Origin: Desulfobacterales bacterium
Lineage (GTDB): Bacteria; Desulfobacterota; Desulfobacteria; Desulfobacterales; Desulfobacteraceae
Length of the DNA: 12,459 nt
Assembly: GCA_022361535.1 (NCBI GenBank)
Contig: JAKSAU010000541.1
Span: 1 to 12,459, forward strand
Reading direction: 5' to 3'
Every line of letters begins with the position of its first letter. The stretch's first letter is position 1. Below, one piece after another: positions 1 to 7,600 of this stretch. Both the position numbers and the translations under genes were made by a program. The notes beneath the pieces were generated by a model. The model was not told the DNA's origin, searched no databases, and was given only the letters and a program-made list of their open reading frames with translations.

Positions 1-640
1 CTGCATAAAACCAGGCCATTGCTTCGTAGGTATATGGATTTTCAGGAGCAAACTTCATGGCTTTTTCAAAATCAGCCAAAGCTAAATTATAGTTTCGTGC
101 CTTTACATAGGTTTTTCCGCGATGAATATATACATCTGCATTTTGAGGTCTAAGCCAAACCGCATGGCTCAGATCAGAAATAGCCTGATCATAGTTGCTC
201 AATTCCCGGTACGCCAATCCTTTTTTAATAAACCCATTTGGATCTTTTGGAGATACTTGCGTATAAAGGGTTAAGTCTTCTAAGGCCCTTTGTGTTAACC
301 CCATATCATAATACAGCATACCTCGCCCAATAAGGGCCTCAGGATTGTCAGGATCAAGGTAAAGCGACTCGGAATAACAATCTACAGCCTTTTTATTTTC
401 CAACTCAGACTGCAGGACATCACATAATTGATTATTCACAATGATATAATTTTCTTTTGACAGTTCATTGGATTTTAAAGCGCTTTTTAAGAGTATTTTT
501 GCTTTTTTCTTATCCCCTGCTTTATAGGCCTTCATGCCGTTGTTGGCCATATCAACTGCATCGGCAAAACATAAAGGGACATTGACTGAAAGAAATAAAT
601 TACAAAGGACTATACACGCAAGAATTCTGATTCCGCTCAT
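1..640 (-). CDS. Exported TPR-repeat protein (3' end outside window)
   Basis: An open frame runs from ATG at 640 to the window edge with no stop, giving 213 codons of an incomplete gene. Residues 1-26 form a signal peptide with a hydrophobic core (ILACIVLCNLFL) and a likely signal peptidase I site after CFA. From residue 28 onward there are about five tetratricopeptide repeats of roughly 34 residues (28-59, 64-99, 100-133, 134-167, 168-201), and a sixth begins at 202. Repeat signatures such as G-x-x-Y near the start and A-x-x-D-x-x-x-A before a proline-containing turn (LDPDNP, VSPKDP, LRPQN, FAPEN) are clear. TPR arrays are protein-binding scaffolds; no catalytic domain is visible, and the partner and function are unknown. 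The likely site is the periplasm. An AAGGG-like ribosome site precedes the ATG. It lies downstream of the hydrolase gene on the same strand but 201 bases away, so it probably has its own promoter. Confidence 0.88.
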   Translation of the reverse strand, partial: MSGIRILACIVLCNLFLSVNVPLCFADAVDMANNGMKAYKAGDKKKAKILLKSALKSNELSKENYIIVNNQLCDVLQSELENKKAVDCYSESLYLDPDNPEALIGRGMLYYDMGLTQRALEDLTLYTQVSPKDPNGFIKKGLAYRELSNYDQAISDLSHAVWLRPQNADVYIHRGKTYVKARNYNLALADFEKAMKFAPENPYTYEAMAWFYA

Positions 641-841
641 AAGATATACCCTTGTGAATGAATAAATAGCTATTAAATCCGTATTCTATGCCAATACCAA
701 AATTTCAAAACTTTGAAAACGGAGAAAATATATTCATCTTAAAAAGATGTAACAAATCACGCAATCGTTATCAATTAAAGCATTGCAAACGAACGCGTTC
801 ATTATTAATAGTGAAAAACTGAACACGTTAAATTCTGTGGC
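641..841. other. Intergenic region with three short inverted repeats
   Basis: This gap follows the isochorismatase-fold gene and precedes the TPR gene, both on the minus strand. It holds three symmetrical elements: TTTCAAA-AC-TTTGAAA at 703-718, CATCTT-AAA-AAGATG at 735-749, and the perfect palindrome GAACGCGTTC at 791-800. On the minus strand the second is followed by an AT/T-rich stretch, so it could be a weak terminator for the hydrolase transcript. The first lies close to a TAGAAT -10-like box on the minus strand and could be an operator for the TPR gene. No convincing -35 box was found, and AT-rich DNA makes short repeats by chance. Confidence 0.3.
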
Positions 842-1495
842 TTATTCAAACGACGATATACAGTTCTCAATATTCTGTAAATCCGCAACCCAGCCAAAAA
901 GATGTCCTTCACCTGAGATGATTTTTAATGCCATGTCATGCATGTCTGGGTCACAAGCGGCACAGCAATCTGCTACAGTCAGGCACCAGTAGCCGCGATC
1001 AACGGCTTCTCGAAGTGTGGAATGGACACAGCACTGGGTTGTGACACCACATAAGATAAGGTGATCTATTTTTTGCTGTTTCAACAGATCGTCGAGATTG
1101 GTATTGTAAAAAGCACCGAAACTTGCTTTATCGATAACAGTTTCACCAGACTTTGGCCGCAGGGTATCGACAAACTCATGCCCGGGCTCACCAAGGATAC
1201 AGAAACGTCCTAAGGGGCCTGGTCTGCCGACATATCCCAACGAACACCTATAGGAGCTGACATCACTTAAGTCAGGTTGGTAGGACTCCCGTGTGTGGAT
1301 CACTCTCATCCCAAGCGATCTTGCCAGGGATAAAAGCTCTGCAGCCCGGGGTAAAACAGCACGCATATCATCAAGGCATTCTCCACTGCCGTCTTCAAAA
1401 AATTCCTTTTGAAAATCTATCGCCAAAAGAGCTGTTGTTTCAGGTATGAACTCATAAGAGCGTTCCCCTCTGCAGCTGACAGACAATTTCCCCAT
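842..1495 (-). CDS. Isochorismatase-family cysteine hydrolase
   Basis: The 217-residue protein has the fold and catalytic triad of the isochorismatase-like cysteine hydrolases, which cut amide or ether bonds in small molecules (nicotinamide, biuret, ureidoacrylate, N-carbamoyl compounds). The visible triad is Asp27 in AIDFQ, Lys123 in VIDKASFGAF and the nucleophile Cys156 in GVTTQCCVHST, with the usual T-T pair before it. Length is typical for the family. The order of motifs and the SAF-like SFGAF segment resemble biuret/ureidoacrylate amidohydrolases more than true isochorismatases, but the substrate cannot be read from the sequence. The region around the nucleophile is unusually cysteine-rich (Cys149, 155, 156, 171, 177, 178, 181). 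The ATG at 1495 is preceded by AGAGAGGGA on the coding strand. No neighbour suggests a pathway; the upstream gene is separated by a strong terminator, so it is probably monocistronic. Confidence 0.9.
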   Translation of the reverse strand: MGKLSVSCRGERSYEFIPETTALLAIDFQKEFFEDGSGECLDDMRAVLPRAAELLSLARSLGMRVIHTRESYQPDLSDVSSYRCSLGYVGRPGPLGRFCILGEPGHEFVDTLRPKSGETVIDKASFGAFYNTNLDDLLKQQKIDHLILCGVTTQCCVHSTLREAVDRGYWCLTVADCCAACDPDMHDMALKIISGEGHLFGWVADLQNIENCISSFE

Positions 1496-1664
1496 TCAAT
1501 CCCTCTCTGAATGTTTCGGTTAGATCTAATCTTTTATTGCACATTGGTATCTTAAGCGAAGCACCTTATTAATGTTTAACTATTTGGAGCTAAACAGCTT
1601 AAAGCCATCTTTTCAATACATGGCCTTAAAAAATAACATGTCGATCCTATGCCCCTAAAATATT

Positions 1665-1699
1665 AAAAGGGCCATGGACAAAATGTCCATGGCCCTTTT
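1665..1699. terminator. Bidirectional intrinsic terminator
   Basis: A perfect 16-base inverted repeat (AAAAGGGCCATGGACA and its complement, at 1665-1680 and 1684-1699) has a three-base AAA loop. The stem has a GC-rich core and A/T flanks, so a U-tract follows the hairpin on either strand. It lies 41 bases past the stop of the YkgJ-type gene and would end that minus-strand transcript before the hydrolase gene. The rest of 1496-1740 shows no gene. Confidence 0.88.
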
Positions 1700-1740
1700 T
1701 CAACTGACCGGTTTCTTATTTGGATTATTCAAATAAGAGT

Positions 1741-2550
1741 CTATTTTTCCTCTTTTTTAACCGTAAAATCCTCTTCGTCTGTCTGGAAAAAAGTGGCTTT
1801 AAGCCATTCAAAACCAAACTGGAGAAGTTTCACATCATCGGATTTGATTTCATTGATCCGTGATTCAGGAATCTGGTACCGGGAAAGAAAACTTGATTCG
1901 AATACAAATGCTTTGAACTTATCAATATTGTAGCAGACCATGAAAAACATTTGTTTGGCCTGTTCAGACAGCTGCATGCTTGGTGGCAAAGATTTTTTTC
2001 TCACCATGAGATCCAGCCACCCTTCATTGACTTCGTCCCGCAAATCCACACCCTGGTCTTCACGCCACTCAGCAACACTCCAATCGTCCTCTTCCTCAAA
2101 TCCCTTACAATGTGACTCTTTAATAGTGAAAAAGAATTCATCCTTTTCACCTTGCTCACCCGAATAGCTCAAAGAACCGACACCCAGAGGATAATACCGG
2201 CAGGTCGTGGGGCGGTCCTCATAGATGGCACAGCCGTCTTTGTCTTCCACAAAAGGACAGGACTGGCGTTCATCATCCAGCAGTTTCAGGGTGACCACAG
2301 GCATGTCTGCTCTCTCTAAAATCTGGGGGGTGGTAAATATCGCTAGAAACTTTTCCGAGTGCATATCAAGTTTTCTGCGCATGGTCAGGATATCGTAAGG
2401 GGTCAGCATTATATCGATACCACGGCAGCAATCTGTAAAGCAGCTTACACCCTTGTGGCACTTAAACTTGAACTTGCTTTGCAGACTCATCTGCTCCGGG
2501 GGGATTTCAGCACTGTTCATTATCTGGTCGGTCTGGTTTTTATCGGTCAT
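1741..2550 (-). CDS. YkgJ-type cysteine-cluster (zinc/iron-chelating) protein
   Basis: This 269-residue protein belongs to the YkgJ/PF03692 type (CxxxxCC metal-chelating cluster). The visible ligand candidates are Cys31, Cys37, Cys41 and Cys42 (CHKGVSCFTDCC), then Cys98, Cys107 and Cys117 (SCPF, GCAIY, TTCRYYPLG), and Cys148. The pattern C-x-I-Y-x-x-R-P-x-x-C-R-x-x-P is the family hallmark. Members are thought to bind iron, zinc or an iron-sulfur cluster; the biochemical role is not established. There is no signal peptide or membrane segment, so it is probably cytoplasmic. The C-terminal 120 residues are charged, end in VKKEEK, and contain no motif I know. The start at 2550 has a strong GAGGAAA ribosome site. 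A near-consensus sigma70 promoter lies upstream and an intrinsic terminator downstream, so it is a single-gene transcript. Confidence 0.88.
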   Translation of the reverse strand: MTDKNQTDQIMNSAEIPPEQMSLQSKFKFKCHKGVSCFTDCCRGIDIMLTPYDILTMRRKLDMHSEKFLAIFTTPQILERADMPVVTLKLLDDERQSCPFVEDKDGCAIYEDRPTTCRYYPLGVGSLSYSGEQGEKDEFFFTIKESHCKGFEEEDDWSVAEWREDQGVDLRDEVNEGWLDLMVRKKSLPPSMQLSEQAKQMFFMVCYNIDKFKAFVFESSFLSRYQIPESRINEIKSDDVKLLQFGFEWLKATFFQTDEEDFTVKKEEK

Positions 2551-2595
2551 TTATGATTTCCTCATCAATTTATAACAGGTCATTTAAAGGTCTGG

Positions 2596-2624
2596 ACTAT
2601 ACAGAAAAAACACAATGATGTCAA
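2596..2624 (-). promoter_or_regulatory. Sigma70-type promoter for the YkgJ-type gene
   Basis: On the minus strand a perfect TTGACA (2624-2619) is followed by a 17-base spacer and TATAGT (2601-2596), a 5/6 match to the -10 consensus. It sits about 45 bases upstream of the ATG at 2550 and points at that gene. A short leader of roughly 40 nt is predicted. Confidence 0.75.
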
Positions 2625-2688
2625 TCGGATAGCCCGTACAGAGCAAGCCGACACAGAAACAGTGCAACCAATTCATTTAAAAATAAAT

Positions 2689-2717
2689 TTGACATCACAG
2701 TTATTCCTTTTTAAAAG
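2689..2717 (+). promoter_or_regulatory. Candidate promoter for galU
   Basis: A perfect TTGACA at 2689-2694 is followed, after 17 bases, by TAAAAG at 2712-2717 (4/6 match to the -10 box). It lies about 50 bases upstream of the galU ATG and is divergent from the YkgJ promoter. The -10 box is weak, so the exact start of transcription is uncertain. Confidence 0.45.
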
Positions 2718-2767
2718 AGTGAGAATTACTCATTTGTATTCCCATTTCACCCGTTCAAGGAGCGATT

Positions 2768-3643
2768 ATGAAGGTAAAAAAAGCGGTTTTCCCTGTAGCC
2801 GGATTAGGTACCCGTTTTATTCCGGCAACCAAAGCGATGGCCAAAGAGATGCTGCCCGTAGTAGACAAACCTATTATCCAGTATGCGGTTGAAGAAGCAT
2901 TTGCTGCAGGTATCGAACAGATCATCTTTGTTACCGGCAGGGCTAAAAAAGCACTGGAAGACCATTTTGACAGAAGTGTCGAAATCGAAGCAAGCCTTGA
3001 AGCCAAGGGTAAAACCGAATTGCTCAAACAGATCCAGGAACTGGTCCCCAGAACCGGCACTATTGTGTATACGCGCCAACATGAACCCTTAGGGCTTGGC
3101 CATGCCATCTGGTGCGCCAGGGATATAGTAGGGGATGAACCTTTTGCAGTGCTCCTGGCAGATGATATGATTCAGACTAAAGGAAAGCCTGTGCTCACTG
3201 AAATGGTTGAAAAATTTGATCGTTTCAGAGCCTCCATTGCCGCGGTAATGGAAATAGAGAAAGATCAGACTGACAAGTACGGCATATTGGATGCCGGCCC
3301 CCTTGAAGATGAAATGGTCAAAATCAATGATATGATCGAAAAGCCAAAACCTGAAGACGCCCCATCTAACCTGGCCATTGTCGGCAGGTATATTCTCACA
3401 CCAAGAATTTGGGATTACCTTGGGAAGAAAGAAAAAGGTGCTGGCGGAGAAATACAACTGACCGACGCCATGAAAGGTTTATTAACCGAACAGCCGATTT
3501 TTGGTTACAAATTTACAGGTACCCGGTTTGACTGCGGGGACAAGGCAGGGTTCCAGATGGCTAACCTGGCATATTCCCTGAAACGGCCTGATATGCGGGA
3601 TAAACTGATCAAGTTTATCAAAGAAATTCAAAAAGATTTTTAA
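2768..3643 (+). CDS. galU: UTP-glucose-1-phosphate uridylyltransferase
   Basis: GalU makes UDP-glucose and pyrophosphate from UTP and glucose-1-phosphate. UDP-glucose is the glucosyl donor for lipopolysaccharide, exopolysaccharide and osmolyte synthesis, and the precursor of UDP-galactose and UDP-glucuronate. The 291-residue length is typical. Visible family signatures are the nucleotide-binding start VFPVAGLGTRFIPATKAMAK (residues 7-26), KEMLPVVDKP (27-35), LGLGHAIWCA (108-117), LLADD (129-133, metal-binding aspartates), YGILDAG (171-177), MIEKP (189-193), VGRYIL (205-210) and GGEIQLTDA (227-235). The protein is soluble and cytoplasmic. The start is fixed by AAGGAG at 2757-2762. It stands alone on this strand. 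The stop overlaps the convergent transglycosylase stop by four bases, leaving no room for a terminator between them. A distant gene in the window (from 11046) looks GalT-like, another UDP-sugar enzyme fold, but I see no operon link. Confidence 0.96.
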   Translation: MKVKKAVFPVAGLGTRFIPATKAMAKEMLPVVDKPIIQYAVEEAFAAGIEQIIFVTGRAKKALEDHFDRSVEIEASLEAKGKTELLKQIQELVPRTGTIVYTRQHEPLGLGHAIWCARDIVGDEPFAVLLADDMIQTKGKPVLTEMVEKFDRFRASIAAVMEIEKDQTDKYGILDAGPLEDEMVKINDMIEKPKPEDAPSNLAIVGRYILTPRIWDYLGKKEKGAGGEIQLTDAMKGLLTEQPIFGYKFTGTRFDCGDKAGFQMANLAYSLKRPDMRDKLIKFIKEIQKDF

Positions 3644-4263
3644 ATTCGTTTGTACTGAGAATAAAGTTCCATGACCTTTTTTACATAGGCCTGGGTTTCT
3701 GCATAGGGTGGTATCTCACGGTACCGGTCAACTGCGGTGGGACCGGCATTATAGGCGGCAAGGGCAAGCCCCAGTTCCCTATTGTAACGGTTTATCAACC
3801 GCTTTAGATACCGGGTGCCACCCATTATATTCTGGGACGGATCAAATGGATTTGAAATATTGAGGGCCGACTCGTTTTCAGGCATAATCTGCATCAACCC
3901 CCTGGCCCCTTTCTTGGAAACGGCTTTGGGATTGAAGCTGGACTCCACCTGAATCACCGCCTTAATTAGAGCCGCTTCCACGCCGTATCTTTTACCGGCT
4001 TTTTGAATGATCTTGTCATACGACCTAGGTGCGGACCTTACATTTTTTGCTGACTTTTCTTTAACCCTGATATAGACCGTGTATCCTGCCGTAGTGGGGG
4101 TGTTGGTAAAGTGAACTACCCCGTCAGCGTCAATATACCTGTAAATATTGCCCTGACCTAAACATGGGCTGGACAGGGCAACTAGAACCCAGACGGAAAC
4201 GGCAAGCGCATTGGTAAAAGCAAGCCTGCCCAAAGTGGTCTTATTTTTTATTCCGCTTTTCAA
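3640..4263 (-). CDS. DUF4124 / SLT-domain lytic transglycosylase
   Basis: Lytic transglycosylases cleave the MurNAc-GlcNAc bond of peptidoglycan and leave a 1,6-anhydro end. This 207-residue protein has a secretion signal (positive start, hydrophobic 16-32, cleavage near CLG-QG), a DUF4124-type module at 38-65 (IYRYIDADGVVHFTNTP) and a C-terminal SLT domain at about 83-200. The catalytic glutamate is Glu107 in QVESSFN; GARGLMQIMP (119-128), GGTRYLKRL and LALAAYNAGP (166-175) are the other conserved motifs. It probably acts in the periplasm. The start is TTG at 4263-4261, preceded by AGGG six bases upstream; no in-frame ATG lies before residue 124, which is within the catalytic domain. This start lies 23 bases inside the preceding gene, suggesting translational coupling. 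CLG could hint at a lipobox (SSPC), but the proline makes a lipoprotein unlikely. Confidence 0.93.
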   Translation of the reverse strand: MKSGIKNKTTLGRLAFTNALAVSVWVLVALSSPCLGQGNIYRYIDADGVVHFTNTPTTAGYTVYIRVKEKSAKNVRSAPRSYDKIIQKAGKRYGVEAALIKAVIQVESSFNPKAVSKKGARGLMQIMPENESALNISNPFDPSQNIMGGTRYLKRLINRYNRELGLALAAYNAGPTAVDRYREIPPYAETQAYVKKVMELYSQYKRI

Positions 4264-4627
4264 TCCTTTCCCTGTATTCCTTTAGTACCAGCTTTTCCGG
4301 AAAACTTGGCTTGGCTACATACTGCCCCGTATTATCCAGGAACGTATCAACCAGTCCTTCAAAGATCTCGTCTTTTTCATGGTCCATGATCATATTCCGT
4401 TCAACCTTGTATTGATAGACGATTGGGGACCCCAGGGTCTCAAGAATATCATCAAAGGTATCTTTGGCCATGTGTTCTATGGTAAACAACTCCTGCACTA
4501 CCGGAATTTCCATTTTAGCGGTCATTATGACAACATAGGCATCTGCCCCTATTTTCCTGGAATCGTCAAAAATTTCAAGACAATGATTGTTTTCAAGTTC
4601 AATTTTTTTAAAGGGTGCTCTTTCCAT
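4241..4627 (-). CDS. Conserved-looking hypothetical protein, 128 aa
   Basis: I do not recognise the family. The protein is soluble, acidic in the middle and basic at the end (RERIEKRNKK), with no signal peptide, membrane segment, cysteine cluster or catalytic motif. The first half looks like alternating beta strands (CLEIFDDSR, ADAYVVIMTAKMEIPV). A charged helix and a second strand follow (PIVYQYKVERNMIMDHE). It is the middle gene of an apparent minus-strand operon, 58 bases after the EndoQ-UvrD gene, and it overlaps the transglycosylase start by 23 bases. The ribosome site before ATG 4627 is weak (AGAAAAG), so expression may depend on the upstream gene. The tight overlaps on the coding strand support it as real, in preference to the antisense open frame at 4379-4783. 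Function is unknown. Confidence 0.75.
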   Translation of the reverse strand: MERAPFKKIELENNHCLEIFDDSRKIGADAYVVIMTAKMEIPVVQELFTIEHMAKDTFDDILETLGSPIVYQYKVERNMIMDHEKDEIFEGLVDTFLDNTGQYVAKPSFPEKLVLKEYRERIEKRNKK

Positions 4628-4685
4628 ATTTCGTATTTATTCTTTTCTTCTGGTTTAGTTTCTGTCAGGCAGCAGTCTTATCCGA

Positions 4686-7600
4686 TCAGAACAATTCCAA
4701 CTGGACTTCAGTTTTTTTCTTTTCTTTCTTTAGCCGGGCAGCCTGCTCGTACCGGGCCAGTTCTTTTTCAATATCGTCAATAAAACAAGACCGTTCACGG
4801 GGCTTGTCGATGCCGAATATGCGTCTTTTTTTTGCATATGTCAAACATAGAATATCCATAGCCCGGGTCATGGCTACATAAAACAGACGGCGTTCTTCCT
4901 CCGGATCTTCAACAGTCTTACCGTCTCGGGCATAGGGAATCATTCCGGTCTCGCATCCGGTTACAAAGACCACGGGGAACTCAAGCCCCTTTGCCGCATG
5001 CATAGTCATAAGAGAGACTTTCTCCACACCCTTTTCCAGAAAATCTATATCCTGATCCAGTCGAAGATTATCAAGTAGATCTTTTGGATTTGGATAAATA
5101 CCTGCCAAGGCCTTAAGGCGATTCCAAGCTTCTGACAGGTGTTCATCTGATTCAATCGTTTTGGAAATATTTTGCCATTGCCCAATGGTCTCCAGGAGCA
5201 TCGTGCTGTCTTTTGGCAGATGATGCGCGTTGATCCGGTCATTGTACTTTTCCAATAGCTTCAGGTCTTCAGGTGTTGCTCGACCCAGTACCAGGCGCAT
5301 CAACCCCAAGGTTTCTTTGATGCCGTCCATATCTTCCCAGGTCTGGCGGTCAGCAGTTTGATATGGAATGCCTGCTTTTTCAAATGCCCTGGCAAAGGTC
5401 TCACACTGGTTCCGGGTCCTGTACAATACTGCAAAGTCTGAGAACGAATATTCCTTCCCATCTTCATTTTGACCCATGCCCGTATCCATGGACAAAAACG
5501 ACAAACCACCCACCATTTGTTCAATCATTTTTCCTACGGCCACGGCTTCAGCACTTTGGGTGGCGCTTTCCTTGATCACAACCTGCTGCGTGCCATCCAG
5601 GCTCGAATAAATTTTGCGGTCCTGGGTGTTATCAGCACTCCCGGTAGAGATCATCTGGTATGAAGCATCCAGAATTGTCTGGGTGGATCTATAGTTTTGT
5701 TTCAAACGTATCTTTTCACATCCCGGATAATCGGAAGCAAACTGATTAAAAAACCGGTTGTCCGATCCCCTGAATCCGTAAATGGATTGATCAGGATCGC
5801 CAATCACAAAAATACGGTTTTCGAATGCCAACAGTTTTACCAATTCATATTGTCCCAAGTTCAAATCCTGGTACTCGTCCACAAATATATAGGAAAATCG
5901 TTCCCTTACCTTTCGGCAAAGTGCCGCATCACGTGAAAACAACTTAAAACATATGAAAATTAGGTCTTCAAAATCTGCAAGGTTCTTTTCCTCGCAGAGT
6001 TGATTATAGGCCTTATAAATTGGGGCAAGGGCTTGTTCAAAGTCACCTGCGACCTTGGAAAGATCATCTTCAGGTCCTAAAAGCTGCTGTTTGCAAAGGC
6101 TGATCCAATTGTCTATCTGTTTGAGTCGTTTCTTTGGCGTCTTATCTCCATTCATTGCTTTGTCTGCAGCCGCCTTAAGAATCTCAATACGATGACCGTC
6201 TTCCATCAGCCCTCTGTCAAATCCAGAGTAAGCTTTCAGCATTTTAAGGCAAAACCCGTGAAACGTGGCTGCCATCACCTGACCTTCTCCCTGGGGCATA
6301 AAGGCTTTAATGCGGTGGGCAAGCTCTCTTGCTGCTTTATTGGTAAACGTCAATGCAAGGATACTCTCGGGCGACACGTTCTGATCCGATACCAGCCAGG
6401 CGATCCTGGCTGTTAATGTTCTTGTTTTTCCGGTACCCGGGCCTGCCTGAATCAATACAGCTTTAGAATCGGATTTCACAGCCTGTTCCTGCTCCGGATT
6501 CAATCCATCCAGGACGTGCTTTGGTATTGAAGGCGCATTGGATTGTGCCTTCTTTTTGCGCAGTTTTACCTTGGGTTCAGGTTTCTTTGCAGGTGCGCTG
6601 TTCGGTTTAACTGTCTTTGTTCGCTTCTTTTTCTTGGGCAGGTCAAAAAGCAGGTTTTTCTCCCCCCTGATGGCCTCTTTTTCTTCCCGGGTAAAGATCT
6701 TGACCTTACCGTATTCCCCGTCATAGCCCGGGTCGATATAAAGGTCGCCGGCCCGCATTTTTTCAATAGCCTCTGCAAGCAGGGGAACGCCTGAGGTTTC
6801 GATTTCTTCGATAGATTTTTCAGTCAGAATGGGCAATTCAGGCCCTAAAGCCTCTATGGCCTTATCATAGTAACCTGTGACTTTCTTTGTTTTGGGACCT
6901 ACCTCAAAAATTTCAGACAAGATATCGGCTAAGGGTACAACGTAGCTGTGAGGATGCCTGTTCTCAGGTACATACCCTTCAGGGCGGCTGGCCAATTCTC
7001 GCACCCGGTATAACACACCAAGGGTTAAAGGTTTGCCGCATTCCGGACACAGGCCGCCAAGGGCAGCTGTTTCATCAGGATTTAACCGGACGTTGCATTT
7101 TCTATGACCGTCATAGTGATATTTTCCCTGGTCCGGGTACATATCCAAGGTACCGCGGTATGCTTTGAGATCATGGGTTTCAAGGGCATTGCGGATTGCG
7201 GAAAAACTTAAGTCAGTATCAAACATCGAGGCGTTTCGCCCTAAAAAGCCAGGTGAATGGGCATCGGAATTAGAAATCAACCGGACATTGTCCAAATTTT
7301 CCACCCGCCAGTTCATTGGGGGATCAGAGGACAATCCGGTTTCACAGGCAAAGATATGATGGCTTAAATCGGAAAAGCACTCTTCAATGGTATCAAATCC
7401 GGATTTGGATCCGAACATGGAAAACCAAGGGGTCCAGATATGGGCAGGTACAAAAAAACCTCGATCAGAAATCTCCAGCATGATTTCAAGAAGATCTCTT
7501 GCATCCAGGCCTAATATAGGGCGGCCGTCGGATTTAATATTTCCAATGGCATCCAGCCGGGCGTTGAATCGTTTGGCCGTTTCAATATCCGGCATGTAAA

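Noticed and set aside
2755..3457. Minus-strand open frames opposite galU
   Set aside because: galU is certain on the plus strand; these are frame shadows with no supporting signals.
4379..4783. Plus-strand open frame of 134 codons opposite the 128-residue gene
   Set aside because: It lies antisense to two minus-strand genes with operon spacing, has an unnatural composition with phenylalanine runs, and shows no family pattern.
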